Shown one piece after another: positions 1 to 8,019 of a stretch of 64,000 nucleotides of DNA. The position numbers were made by a program, and so were the translations under genes. The notes beneath the pieces were generated by a model. The model had not been told where the DNA came from and did no database searches. It saw only the letters and a program-made list of their open reading frames with translations. Each line of letters starts with the position of its first letter. Within the stretch, counting starts at the first letter, position 1. The stretch is from Lentisphaerae bacterium GWF2_45_14 (GTDB lineage Bacteria > Verrucomicrobiota > Lentisphaeria > Victivallales > GWF2-45-14), in contig MHBG01000058.1 of NCBI GenBank assembly GCA_001804785.1, positions 1-64,000 of the forward strand, read 5' to 3'.

Positions 1-236
1 TTTCTAGATTCCGCGCTTGTGTGCACTTGTTTATACTTTGGGATATCCAGCTTGAGTTTTTCCAGTGCTTTGCTATCGTCTGCGTCAACCTGTTTTCTAG
101 ATTCCGACCCCGAGTTATCCTTGGTCTGTTCATGTTTTGGCGTATCCAGATTACTTTTGGAATTTACGTCCTGAGTGTATATTCCCGGCTGAAATGCCAA
201 AAGCGCGGCAGACAATGCAATAATCCTATTCCTCAT
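1..236 (-). CDS. Partial secreted protein with short internal repeats (3' end beyond window)
   Basis: No family is recognised. The frame opens at an ATG at 236 on the minus strand, preceded by a strong AGGAGGG ribosome site about 10 bases upstream, and stays open to the left edge, so only the first 78 residues are visible. Residues 1-22 look like a signal peptide: MRNR, then a hydrophobic stretch rich in Ala and Leu, ending near residue 22. The rest is hydrophilic and Lys/Glu/Asp/Ser rich. It contains an imperfect repeat of about 31-33 residues: LDTPK...SESRK (residues 30-48) is echoed by LDIPK...AESRK (63 onwards). At DNA level the 13-mer tttctagattccg occurs at 1-13 and again at 94-106. The repeat probably continues outside the window. 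Likely exported and non-enzymatic, but this is inference. Confidence 0.6.
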   Translation of the reverse strand, partial: MRNRIIALSAALLAFQPGIYTQDVNSKSNLDTPKHEQTKDNSGSESRKQVDADDSKALEKLKLDIPKYKQVHTSAESR

Positions 237-425
237 TTGAGTGAATCCCTCCTGAAATATTGTTTTGTGTTTTGCTTATAATATCCATCCGAAAAGATAT
301 TTTGAAAATCATTATTCATGAAATTAACACAAACTTAACACGTGGAATTCCTCTCCGTCACTCGAAAATCCTTTTTTCCATGTGTATATTCAGCCTCCGA
401 GATAGAGAACATTATTGGAGAAAAT

Positions 426-1094
426 ATGAAAAACTATGATGTCGAGAGGGTCTCAACTGTACCGTCAATAAACGGACAATGGAATGAAGATGGCTGGGAA
501 AAGGCAAATGTTGTCGACGTGGACGTATTCCGTCCCGAAAGCAGCGATCATCGGCCCGAGGTGAAGGCAAAGCTTCTTTACGGGGACAAAGGGATTTACG
601 GTCTTTTCAGCGTAAGGGATCAGTACGTGAGGTGCGTCAATACCACATATCAGAGTTCGGTCTGCAAAGACAGCTGTGTTGAGTTTTTCTTCAAACCGCA
701 CACAGGCAAAGGTTATTTCAATCTTGAATGCAATTGCGGCGGCTCCTTCCTTTGCTACTATATCGAAGATCATCGCAGAACCAGCAAAGGCCTCGAAAAG
801 ATGACTAAACTTACTGTCGATGATGCTGCCGGTATAAAAATATACCATTCGATGCCTGAGCTTGTTGAGCCGGAGATAAAGGAAAAAACCGACTGGACAG
901 TGGGCTTCTTTTTTTCGTTTTCGTTGATAGAGAAATATTCCGGGCCTCTCGGCGATTTGAAAGGAAAAGAGTGGCATGCCAACTTCTACAAGTGCGGCGA
1001 CAATACCTCGCATCCGCACTGGGCCTCATGGAGTCCGGTAAGCACTCTTAATTTTCATTTGCCGGACTGCTTCGGCGCAATACACTTTAAGTGA
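426..1094 (+). CDS. CBM9-like (family 9-like carbohydrate-binding) protein
   Basis: A 222-residue protein resembling the stand-alone family 9-like carbohydrate-binding proteins common in Lentisphaerota, Planctomycetes and Bacteroidetes. Seen: an early INGQWNEDGWEKA segment, KAKLLYGDKGIYGLFSVRD in the middle, then SCVEFFFKP and YFNLECNCGG, and a tryptophan-rich end (HWASWSPV). These follow the usual order of that fold. The frame is open from 342, but the ATG at 426 has GGAG five bases upstream and starts the homologous region, so 426 is preferred. With this start there is no signal peptide, so a cytoplasmic location is possible, which is odd for a sugar-binding module. It ends directly against the convergent amidotransferase gene with no gap. 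The ligand cannot be read from the sequence. Confidence 0.75.
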   Translation: MKNYDVERVSTVPSINGQWNEDGWEKANVVDVDVFRPESSDHRPEVKAKLLYGDKGIYGLFSVRDQYVRCVNTTYQSSVCKDSCVEFFFKPHTGKGYFNLECNCGGSFLCYYIEDHRRTSKGLEKMTKLTVDDAAGIKIYHSMPELVEPEIKEKTDWTVGFFFSFSLIEKYSGPLGDLKGKEWHANFYKCGDNTSHPHWASWSPVSTLNFHLPDCFGAIHFK

Positions 1095-1661
1095 TCAAAG
1101 GTCAAGGAAGTTCTTCAGGAGCTTGTGTCCGTGTTCGGTAAGTATTGACTCGGGGTGGAATTGAACGCCGTGTATTTCAAGCTCCCTGTGCTTTACTCCC
1201 ATTATCACGCCATGGTCGGTTTCCGCGGTGATTTCCAGGATATCGGGGCAGCTTTCTCTTTCTATCACGAGCGAGTGGTAGCGAGTGGCGCTGAAGGGCG
1301 AGGGAATTTCTTTGAAAACGCCCTTCGAGTTGTGCCGTATGGCTGAGACCTTGCCGTGCATGAGGTAGGGAGCGTGTATGATTTTCCCGCCGAATACCTG
1401 TCCGATGCTTTGGTGTCCGAGGCATATTCCGAGTACCGGGATTTTCTTTCCCGCGCAAATTCTTATTGCCTCACAGGATATTCCGGCCTTTTCGGGGGTA
1501 CACGGTCCCGGCGAGACGATAAGCTTTCTGATATCGGACTTTTCAATTTTCCCCGCGCTTATTTCGTCATTTCTGACAACGCGCGGAAAGCAACCCAGTT
1601 CTCCCAGATACTGTACAATGTTATAAGTGAACGAATCGTAATTGTCTATCATTAGTATCAT
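1095..1661 (-). CDS. pabA: Anthranilate/4-amino-4-deoxychorismate synthase glutamine amidotransferase subunit
   Basis: A 188-residue class I glutamine amidotransferase, full length for TrpG/PabA. It supplies ammonia from glutamine to a chorismate-using partner (TrpE or PabB) for tryptophan or folate synthesis. Seen: the N-terminal [16 protein letters not shown] signature, VSPGP (oxyanion loop region), the nucleophile elbow GICLGHQ with Cys80, and HGVQFHPES with His169 and Glu171, completing the catalytic triad. An ATG at 1661 has AGGA nine bases upstream; an internal Met4 is an alternative start. No trpE or pabB lies nearby, so whether it serves tryptophan or folate (or both, as in some bacteria) is open. 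The family call is secure; the pabA symbol is a choice. Confidence 0.88.
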   Translation of the reverse strand: MILMIDNYDSFTYNIVQYLGELGCFPRVVRNDEISAGKIEKSDIRKLIVSPGPCTPEKAGISCEAIRICAGKKIPVLGICLGHQSIGQVFGGKIIHAPYLMHGKVSAIRHNSKGVFKEIPSPFSATRYHSLVIERESCPDILEITAETDHGVIMGVKHRELEIHGVQFHPESILTEHGHKLLKNFLDL

Positions 1662-1758
1662 GTTATATTGTCCTGATTTCTAAATTTTTTGCGTTTCGTG
1701 AAGCTAGTACTTCGAACCAGAAAATCAAGGAAATATCACAAATTTCAGAATTGTTGAA

Positions 1759-1786
1759 TTGCATTCCATCCCCCAAATGCTATACT
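1759..1786 (+). promoter_or_regulatory. Candidate sigma-70 promoter of the TIKL-repeat gene
   Basis: TTGCAT (1759-1764), a 16-base spacer and TATACT (1781-1786). Transcription would start near 1793, giving a leader of about 50 bases before the ATG at 1846, where an AGGAGAAA ribosome site is present. Confidence 0.45.
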
Positions 1787-1845
1787 ACCTAATGAAGTTT
1801 ATATAAAAAGATGGCTAGAATTCAGGTAAATTTCAGGAGAAAACC

Positions 1846-2973
1846 ATGACTGATCAGCAAGCGCAACAGCAACCGAGAAAAACCATCAAGTTGAAACCTA
1901 TTTCAAAAGCTCCTGGAGCTTCCTTCGGATTTTCAGCGCCAGCACCGGCGCCAATGTCTCCTCAGTCAGCGCCGACTATTCAGGCGGAAAGTTTTGGAGA
2001 GGCCCCCACCGTAAAGCTTTCTCCTCAATCGATTATGAAGCCGCAGCTAATGCCGGAACAGGGACAGCCGGCACCGGACGCTACACACACAGGGACTCAG
2101 CCCCTTAAAAAAGTGCCAACAACTAGTACGCGCCCCGGTTCTCTTATTCCGGAAGGCGCCGACAATAATATGTCCTTTTCTGGAGATCAGACTTTGGTTA
2201 CTCCTTCAATGCCGACATCTGTCGGGCAGGAAATGCCTCAGGTGCCAGGATCAGGAGATGATGAGTCCACTCAGAAAATCGCTACTGCCGCCAAAGCCGT
2301 GGCTAGGCCCCAGCAGCAGACAATCAAGCTTAGGCCGTCGACTATTTCTGCTCCAGCCGCTGCTGCGCCACAGGCAGCACAGACAATCAAGCTTGGAGCT
2401 ATGACTCAGGCCGCAACGCCGACACCAACCCCGAATCCGATGACGATAACGGGCGGCGCAACTATAAAGCTTGTGCCAACGATGGCGACCGAAACTGCGG
2501 CAATAAAGCCTTTTGGCGCAACTATAAAGCTCAGTCCCACTCAGCAGACTCCAGCGCCAGAGACATTGAAGCCAGGTTCTCCTACAATTAAACTGACTGC
2601 CGGCTCTCAAACGACCAAGGCTGAATTCACAGCTCCGGTCTCGCCAGGGGCACGGACTATTCAGCTCAGCCCTGAAGCTCAGACTCAGGCGGAGGGAGCC
2701 GATGAGGCACATCCACATAAGACGAAGCTGGTAATTAAGAAACCTGAAGGGGCTTCGATGTCCGGAATGCACGAAGGACAGCTAAGTCCCGGCGGGGCAG
2801 ATTCCCAGGACAAGCAAGATGAACATGCCGAGCCGTCAATGGTATTTACCCTTGTCGCCATTCTTACGATGGTTATTGCGGGCTATTTCTTCTTCATGTC
2901 CGCCGCCCAGTATGCCAATCACTGGATGGGGAAAAGTATACCCATCCCGGGCATTACGAATAGCGTAAAATAA
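1846..2973 (+). CDS. TIKL-repeat, Ala/Pro-rich protein with C-terminal membrane anchor
   Basis: Unrecognised function. The 375-residue protein is low in complexity (Ala, Pro, Thr, Gln, Ser) and built around a recurring core T-[IV]-[KQ]-L-x-P. Clear copies are KTIKLKP, PTVKLSP, QTIKLRP, QTIKLGA, ATIKLVP, ATIKLSP, PTIKLTA and RTIQLSP, with a degenerate HKTKLVIKKP near residue 290. Spacing between copies is irregular (about 20 to 120 residues). A single hydrophobic segment lies near residues 328-352 (MVFTLVAILTMVIAGYFFF), followed by about 20 residues, so the repeats probably face the cytoplasm with a tail anchor. There is no N-terminal signal. The pattern suggests many short linear motifs on a flexible tether, possibly docking sites for a partner; this is inference. 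It precedes the HAD gene by 35 bases. Confidence 0.7.
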   Translation: MTDQQAQQQPRKTIKLKPISKAPGASFGFSAPAPAPMSPQSAPTIQAESFGEAPTVKLSPQSIMKPQLMPEQGQPAPDATHTGTQPLKKVPTTSTRPGSLIPEGADNNMSFSGDQTLVTPSMPTSVGQEMPQVPGSGDDESTQKIATAAKAVARPQQQTIKLRPSTISAPAAAAPQAAQTIKLGAMTQAATPTPTPNPMTITGGATIKLVPTMATETAAIKPFGATIKLSPTQQTPAPETLKPGSPTIKLTAGSQTTKAEFTAPVSPGARTIQLSPEAQTQAEGADEAHPHKTKLVIKKPEGASMSGMHEGQLSPGGADSQDKQDEHAEPSMVFTLVAILTMVIAGYFFFMSAAQYANHWMGKSIPIPGITNSVK

Positions 2974-3008
2974 GCTTCCGTAAAAACATCAGACCCTCTC
3001 GGGACAGC

Positions 3009-3578
3009 ATGAAATTCAAAGCGGTCATCTTCGATATGGACGGTACTCTTACCGTGCCGACAATAGACTTTGACCTCATCAGAAAAGAACTCGGCATTCC
3101 TGATGGAGATATGGTCAACGTCATCGCTTCATGGCCGGAGGCCAGGAGGGATGCCGCATGGGCGCTTATACAAAAATATGAGTCTGAATCCAAAATAATA
3201 ATCAAGGATGGCGTTCTTGAATGTCTGAAAAAATTCAGAGAACTAGGCATAATGCTTGGCATTCTTACCCGGAATTCGGCGGATGGTGTGTCACGCGTTG
3301 CTGAAAAACTCCGATTTGATTTCGATATGGTTCTTACCCGCGAACACGAATACGTGAAGCCCGACCCCGAGACAGTCCGCTGTTTCCTGAGGGAATGGGA
3401 ACTTGAACCCGGTGAAACACTTGTTGTCGGCGATTATATCCATGATATCGAATGTGCTCGAAATGCCGGAGCACGGTCATGTTTCTACTTTAATTCCGGT
3501 TCCCGCTTTTACGGCGACGAGTCTGATTTTACCGTGAAAAATTTTCGCGAATTGGAGGCTGTCGTCATTGGGGAATAA
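3009..3578 (+). CDS. HAD-superfamily phosphatase (phosphoglycolate phosphatase-like)
   Basis: A 189-residue haloacid-dehalogenase-like hydrolase, probably a small-molecule phosphatase. Motif I is VIFDMDGTLT with nucleophile Asp9 and acid/base Asp11. Motif II is in GILTRNS (Thr/Ser), motif III is the Lys in YVKPDPE and motif IV is VVGDYIHDIECA with its acidic pair. A small alpha-helical cap (residues about 15-80) sits after motif I, as in subclass IA. The substrate is not predictable; phosphoglycolate or another sugar phosphate is possible. The last 11 bases overlap the next gene's TTG start, indicating co-transcription and possible translational coupling. Confidence 0.85.
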   Translation: MKFKAVIFDMDGTLTVPTIDFDLIRKELGIPDGDMVNVIASWPEARRDAAWALIQKYESESKIIIKDGVLECLKKFRELGIMLGILTRNSADGVSRVAEKLRFDFDMVLTREHEYVKPDPETVRCFLREWELEPGETLVVGDYIHDIECARNAGARSCFYFNSGSRFYGDESDFTVKNFRELEAVVIGE

Positions 3579-4209
3579 GCTTGTAAATAATATATATCAC
3601 GTTCTTTTTGAATGCTTCGGCCCTCAGTACTGGTGGCCCGGCGACTCACCTTGGGAAATCTGCCTGGGCGCTGTCTTGACTCAAAATACCAACTGGGGAA
3701 ATGTGGAAAAAGCAATCGCTAATCTGAAGACAATAGACTCTCTCTGTCCCAGAAAAATACTTGAGATGAAGCGGGAATCGCTGGAAGAGGCATTGCGCCC
3801 GTCCGGCTATTTCAAGCTGAAGTCCGTGAGGCTTTCAAACGTCGCGCGCTGGTGGCTGGAAAACGTCGAAAACGATAAGCTGAAAAAACGTCCGTCCAAT
3901 CTCGATTACTGGCGGGATTCAATCCTTGCGGTAAACGGCGTAGGACCCGAAACCGCGGACAGTATTCTGCTTTATTCCTTCGGGCTTCCGACATTTGTCA
4001 TAGATGCCTATACGCGGAGAATAATGCACCGCCATTTCAATACTCCGGAAAACGTTTCTTACGCCGTTCTCCGGGATTTATTCATGGATAACCTGCCTCA
4101 TGACGCAAAGCTCTTCAATGAGTATCACGCGCTTTTCGTAAGACTCGCCAAAGAGCTGTGCCGCAAAAATATATGCCTGCCTTCGTGTCCGTTTGCTAGC
4201 CACGAATGA
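3568..4209 (+). CDS. Endonuclease III-related DNA glycosylase (COG2231/MagIII-like)
   Basis: A 213-residue HhH-GPD base-excision glycosylase. Seen: VLTQNTNWGNVEKAI (typical of the MagIII/COG2231 branch), the helix-hairpin-helix VNGVGPETADSILLYSFG, and VIDAYTRR with the catalytic Asp. Where endonuclease III has its Schiff-base lysine (GRKTA) this protein has Glu (GPETA), so it should be a monofunctional glycosylase without lyase activity, as in MagIII, which removes 3-methyladenine. The C-terminal cysteine cluster reads C-x4-C-x3-C and then the protein ends, so the fourth cysteine of the usual iron-sulfur loop is missing. The start is TTG (no ATG fits), with GGAG about 10 bases upstream inside the HAD gene. 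Its 3' end overlaps the convergent mutase gene by 14 bases. Confidence 0.8.
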   Translation: MGNKLVNNIYHVLFECFGPQYWWPGDSPWEICLGAVLTQNTNWGNVEKAIANLKTIDSLCPRKILEMKRESLEEALRPSGYFKLKSVRLSNVARWWLENVENDKLKKRPSNLDYWRDSILAVNGVGPETADSILLYSFGLPTFVIDAYTRRIMHRHFNTPENVSYAVLRDLFMDNLPHDAKLFNEYHALFVRLAKELCRKNICLPSCPFASHE

Positions 4210-5512
4210 TGGCAAGGAGCTCGTCGCGCTTAGCTTCCATCGTTGCCTTGTCTTTTGCTTCGACGATGAGCCTCATGAGCGGTTCGGTATTCGATGCTCT
4301 TACATTGAACCACCAGTTGGAGTACTCAACAGATATGCCGTCAAGCTCGAACATTCTGCCGTCCGCATATTTTGTCTTTATCTTTTCCAGCACGCTCTTT
4401 ACGTTCTGAACTTTTGAGTTTATCTCACCGCTTGCGAAATATTTCCTGAGCGGGGCGACAAGTTGGCTGACTTTTTTATGTGTTTTGCAGATAAGATTAG
4501 CGAGTTTTATCAGGGCAAGACCCTGCGATTCGGTCGTGAAGTTTTCCTTGAAATAGTAGTGCCCCGAGAGTTCACCGGCGAAGACAGCGTCGTTTTCGCG
4601 CATCTGCGCCTTGATGAAAGCATGGCCGACCCTGGACATTATGGCTTTGCCGCCGTTCTGCTCGATGCATTCTTTTACCGCCCAGCTGCTGCGCAGGTCG
4701 TAGAGAATCGTCGCGGGGCCGTCCGAGAGGATGTCCTGTGCGATGAGTGCGGTGAAAAGGTCCATCGGGATGATATTGCCTTCGTTGTCGATGAATCCGC
4801 AGCGGTCGGCGTCGCCGTCAAACGCGGCCCCGAAATCAGCGCCGGATTCTTTGACTTTTTCGCGGATAACATCAAGAGTTTCAAGTTCGAGCGGGTTTGC
4901 TTCGTGGTTTGGGAATGTGCCGTCGAGTTCCTTATAGAGCGGGATTATTTCAAAAAGGTCTTCGATGCCCGCCGACTCGAATGAGCCCATTGAGTTAGCG
5001 TAGTCCACGACTATCTTGAGCTTTTTGTCCATTTTAGCGTGTGCGCGGAGGAAATTTCTGTATTCTGGGGCGATGTCATACTTGGAGATGGAGCCTTTTT
5101 TCTCCGAAGAAACAAAGTCGCCGGACGCCGCTATTTTTTCGATATCGGCTATGCCGGTTGCGCCGCTTATCGGGATTGCCTGTTTGCGGCAGAGCTTGAA
5201 GCCGTTGTATTCGGCGGGGTTATGCGATGCGGTGATCATGATGCTGCCGTCGGCATGGAGCTTTCCGTTTGCGTGATATGACATTGGTGTTGAGCACATT
5301 CCGAGGTCGATAACATCCGCGCCTGATTCGGTTATGCCTTTTGCGAGCGCGTCGAAAAGTGGTTTTGAGTGCGGGCGCATGTCCCTGCCCACGACAACCT
5401 TTTTTGCACCGACGAACTTGACGAAGGCCCTTCCGATATCTTCCGCTGTTTTCTCGTTCAGTTCTTTCGGGTAGATTCCGCGAATGTCATAAGCCTTGAA
5501 TATTCCGCCCAT
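4196..5512 (-). CDS. manB: Phosphomannomutase/phosphoglucomutase
   Basis: A 438-residue alpha-D-phosphohexomutase that interconverts hexose 6-phosphate and hexose 1-phosphate for sugar-nucleotide supply. Seen: KAYDIRGIYP at the N-terminus, the phosphoserine loop MITASHNP with Ser96, the metal loop AAFDGDADRCGF with three Asp, the sugar-binding GELSGHYYF (the E-x-S-G-H signature of PMM/PGM), and a C-terminal phosphate-binding RASNTEPLMRLIVEA. A strong AAGGAGG precedes the start. The E-x-SGH type fits the dual-specificity PMM/PGM (AlgC/ManB) group rather than GlmM. No sugar-nucleotide operon is attached, so it is a stand-alone gene. Confidence 0.9.
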   Translation of the reverse strand: MGGIFKAYDIRGIYPKELNEKTAEDIGRAFVKFVGAKKVVVGRDMRPHSKPLFDALAKGITESGADVIDLGMCSTPMSYHANGKLHADGSIMITASHNPAEYNGFKLCRKQAIPISGATGIADIEKIAASGDFVSSEKKGSISKYDIAPEYRNFLRAHAKMDKKLKIVVDYANSMGSFESAGIEDLFEIIPLYKELDGTFPNHEANPLELETLDVIREKVKESGADFGAAFDGDADRCGFIDNEGNIIPMDLFTALIAQDILSDGPATILYDLRSSWAVKECIEQNGGKAIMSRVGHAFIKAQMRENDAVFAGELSGHYYFKENFTTESQGLALIKLANLICKTHKKVSQLVAPLRKYFASGEINSKVQNVKSVLEKIKTKYADGRMFELDGISVEYSNWWFNVRASNTEPLMRLIVEAKDKATMEAKRDELLAIIRG

Positions 5513-5563
5513 CCTTGATTCCTCCTTGATTAAATTTTATCCTTGATTCACATATAGGTCGTT

Positions 5564-6403
5564 TTAGCTGAAATTCAAAGGCTCAATCACAGAATCTTCG
5601 TGAGGACTTCCGTATTTTGGCCTGGGATACGAACCGGGTGATATTCCCATTTTCTTCTTAAAAAGCCGTGAAAAACTGGAAATATCAGTAAAGCCGCAGA
5701 ACTCGGCTGTTTCTTTTACGCTGATATTGCGGCTTCCCATAACTCTTGCGGCATAGAGTATCTTGCATTGAAGCTGAAACTCGTATGGCGGAACGCCCTG
5801 TAGCTTTTTGAACTGTTTGCGGAAGCTGCTGTAGGACATTGCGTTTTTTTCAGCTTCGAGTTTGAAATCCCAGTTTTTCAGCGGCTCTTTGCGTACTCTT
5901 CCTGCAATTTTGTTTATGCTGCCGGAGCAGGGTGAGGCGATGCTTTCCATTCTTGACGCTTCTATGGTAAGTCCCACCAGGCTTTCCAGCAGAATAACCA
6001 TTTTGTAGTGGTTTCCGGGAGAATCTTCCCTGTAGAGTTTTAGCATTTCCCTGAAACGTTCGTAAAATTCAGCCGGCTTGTGCACGTTGACGCAGCCGGA
6101 GGGGATATCTTCGTAGAGTCCAGCAGTTATTTTTTCCGCCCGCGGCCCTGTGAAGTTGCTCCATATCTGCGACCTTGCCGTTCCCGGCAGGGCTTCGTAG
6201 CGGTAAAAGTTGCCTTTTTTCATCCAGTAGACTGCCGGAGCCTGAAGTATCACGTTTCTGCCGCCTGTCGTAAAGCGCATTCCTCCTTTGTACACATATT
6301 CAAGAGAGTATGACTCATGTCCGTGGATGGTTCCGTTCGCAGGTTCGTGAAAGTCTTTAATCTCGGATACCGTAATGAATATGATGTCATCAAAATATCC
6401 CAT
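5564..6403 (-). CDS. AraC-family transcriptional regulator
   Basis: A 279-residue regulator. The C-terminal ~100 residues hold two helix-turn-helix units, the second ending in FCGFTDISSFSRLFKKKMGISPGSYPR, a clear AraC/XylS signature. The N-terminal part (about 1-130, with GHESYSLEYVYKGGMRF and PAVYWMKKGNFYRY) looks like a cupin-type sensor domain. It is divergent from the dehydrogenase gene at 6521 with a 117-base A/T-rich gap between them, so regulation of that gene, and of itself, is likely. An in-frame stop lies just upstream, fixing the start region; no clear ribosome site is visible. The inducer is unknown, though the neighbour suggests a sugar or sugar derivative. Confidence 0.88.
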   Translation of the reverse strand: MGYFDDIIFITVSEIKDFHEPANGTIHGHESYSLEYVYKGGMRFTTGGRNVILQAPAVYWMKKGNFYRYEALPGTARSQIWSNFTGPRAEKITAGLYEDIPSGCVNVHKPAEFYERFREMLKLYREDSPGNHYKMVILLESLVGLTIEASRMESIASPCSGSINKIAGRVRKEPLKNWDFKLEAEKNAMSYSSFRKQFKKLQGVPPYEFQLQCKILYAARVMGSRNISVKETAEFCGFTDISSFSRLFKKKMGISPGSYPRPKYGSPHEDSVIEPLNFS

Positions 6404-6520
6404 ATCAAATATGCCAAATGATTAATCAAAAATGTCATTTACAATATAGTTCAAGAGCTTATAATTAACAATATAAGAATTAATTTAAAAATGTCAAAAA
6501 TGTAAAAGTGGAGATAATTC

Positions 6521-7723
6521 ATGAAAAAGATAGCGGTAATCGGATTTGGAGAAATGGGAAAACGTCATGCCAGAGACATGGAAGAGCACTCAAGGTGCGA
6601 ACTTGAGATAGGCGGTGTCTATGAGCCGGATGATGCAAAATACAGGCTCGGCTGTGAATGGCTCGGGAAGGAGGCCAGGCGCTTTGCCTCTCCTGAACAA
6701 CTTCTTTCGGAACTTGATCCGGACGGGATTATAATAGCCTCGCCGAATTTCTGTCATCTGGAGAATCTCAGGATGCTGAAGGGCCGGAAGATTCCGGTGA
6801 TACTGGAAAAACCGCTCGACAGCAGCTTTGAAAAGATTTGCGATGTAATCCGTTTTGTCGCTTCCTATGATGCCCCGGTGATGGTTCATCACGTAATGAG
6901 GTATTCGCCAATAGTCAAAAAGGCCAAAGAAATCATAGAGTCCGGAACGCTTGGCAAAGTATGCTCCTTTCATTTTTCTCAGACGATAGGCGGGCACATG
7001 TGGCATAACTTTCGCAGGAATATGAAGACGGGCGGCGGACAGCTTATCGAAAAGGCAACTCATGACTTTGATGTTCTCCTTCATTGGTGCAATTCAAATC
7101 CGAAACGTGTGGCGGCCATATGCAAAAGACAGCGTTTCGGAGGTGACATGCCGGACGACCTGCATTGCAATGAGTGCAGCAAGAAAATGTCATGTGACGA
7201 GTATGCCAGCGGTTTTCATGTCGCGCGCAGTAATTTTAAGGATGTGAATCTGTCGAATAATCTCTGCTGCTACGCGAAATGCGCTGACGTATTCGATAAC
7301 GAAACCTGCCTTATCGAACTGGAGAACGGGGTCTTCGGAACCTACACAAATACCTATTTTGTGGAGAATTACTTTACCCGCGTATACGAAGTTATCGGCA
7401 CTGAGGCCATAATGAGAGTGGGCTTTTCAAAACTTAACGGCTATGAAGGCGAAATTGAGTTGCGCGGGCGTCATATCAAGGCCAATTACAGCTTTGCGTA
7501 CGAGGACAGGATTCATTACAATGGCGCACCGGGTGTTGCGACTCATTTTTATAACCTTATATGCGGCAATGAAAAGATACCTTATTCTCCCGTAGATCAG
7601 GCATTTTCAGCGGAAATGATTGCGCTCGCGGCCTACAAGGCAAACGAAACGGGTACTTATATCAATGTTAAAGACCTGGTCCCAGAGGACTTGAAGAAAG
7701 TGTTTGCCGAAGCTTATAAGTGA
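6521..7723 (+). CDS. Gfo/Idh/MocA-family oxidoreductase with a cysteine-rich insertion
   Basis: A 400-residue NAD(P)-dependent dehydrogenase acting on a sugar or cyclitol. Seen: the Rossmann start AVIGFGEMGKRH (residues 4-15) and the EKPL motif near residue 95, whose Lys is catalytic in this family. The second half is the alpha/beta substrate domain (GGGQLIEKATHDFDVL). Between about residues 205 and 265 there is a stretch rich in cysteine: HCNECSKKMSC, then LCCYAKC and ETC, nine Cys in about 50 residues. That is unusual for the family and suggests a bound metal. GGAG precedes the ATG. Its divergent AraC neighbour is the probable regulator. The substrate is unknown. Confidence 0.87.
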   Translation: MKKIAVIGFGEMGKRHARDMEEHSRCELEIGGVYEPDDAKYRLGCEWLGKEARRFASPEQLLSELDPDGIIIASPNFCHLENLRMLKGRKIPVILEKPLDSSFEKICDVIRFVASYDAPVMVHHVMRYSPIVKKAKEIIESGTLGKVCSFHFSQTIGGHMWHNFRRNMKTGGGQLIEKATHDFDVLLHWCNSNPKRVAAICKRQRFGGDMPDDLHCNECSKKMSCDEYASGFHVARSNFKDVNLSNNLCCYAKCADVFDNETCLIELENGVFGTYTNTYFVENYFTRVYEVIGTEAIMRVGFSKLNGYEGEIELRGRHIKANYSFAYEDRIHYNGAPGVATHFYNLICGNEKIPYSPVDQAFSAEMIALAAYKANETGTYINVKDLVPEDLKKVFAEAYK

Positions 7724-7726
7724 AAA

Positions 7727-7804
7727 TGGAGGCGTGGGTCGGATTTGAACCGACGACATAATGGTTTTGCAGACCATCCCCTTAGACCGCTTGGGTACCA
7801 CGCC
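7727..7804 (-). tRNA. tRNA-Cys (GCA)
   Basis: Read on the minus strand it folds as a complete cloverleaf. The acceptor stem is GGCGTGG/CCACGCC, the anticodon stem ATGGT/ACCAT with loop CTGCAAA (anticodon GCA), and the T arm GTCGG-TTCGAAT-CCGAC. The discriminator is U73, the cysteine identity base, and the CCA end is encoded (TCCA). The gene lies just past the end of the convergent dehydrogenase gene. Confidence 0.96.
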
Positions 7805-7956
7805 GTTATAAGGTCGAGGGTGAAGACTATAACTCCTGTGAAAAATATTTCCAGCGCAAAACACAAAAAAGTGTGGAAGCCGTCGCCGGTACAATTTCGG
7901 TATCCTGTCCGCATCCCTTAAATAGCACAGCTTTTATTTTTATCTTTGGCTTTGAT

Positions 7957-7985
7957 TTGTCAAAATCCCGTTGATGGTGTAAATT
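7957..7985 (+). promoter_or_regulatory. Candidate promoter of the GNAT-sensor kinase operon
   Basis: TTGTCA (7957-7962), a 17-base spacer and TAAATT (7980-7985), about 35 bases before the ATG at 8020. The -10 box is weak (four of six matches). Confidence 0.35.
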
Positions 7986-8019
7986 CGATTACAGGTTTTT
8001 GAATAGCGGGAGGGGCGCG

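Noticed and set aside
465-1019. Long open frame antisense to the CBM9-like gene
   Set aside because: No ribosome site or family motifs; it mirrors the real gene, which has clear family features.
2251-2772. Antisense frame across the TIKL-repeat gene
   Set aside because: The biased repeat codons of the sense strand explain the lack of stops; the product (Cys/Arg/Trp-rich) looks artificial.
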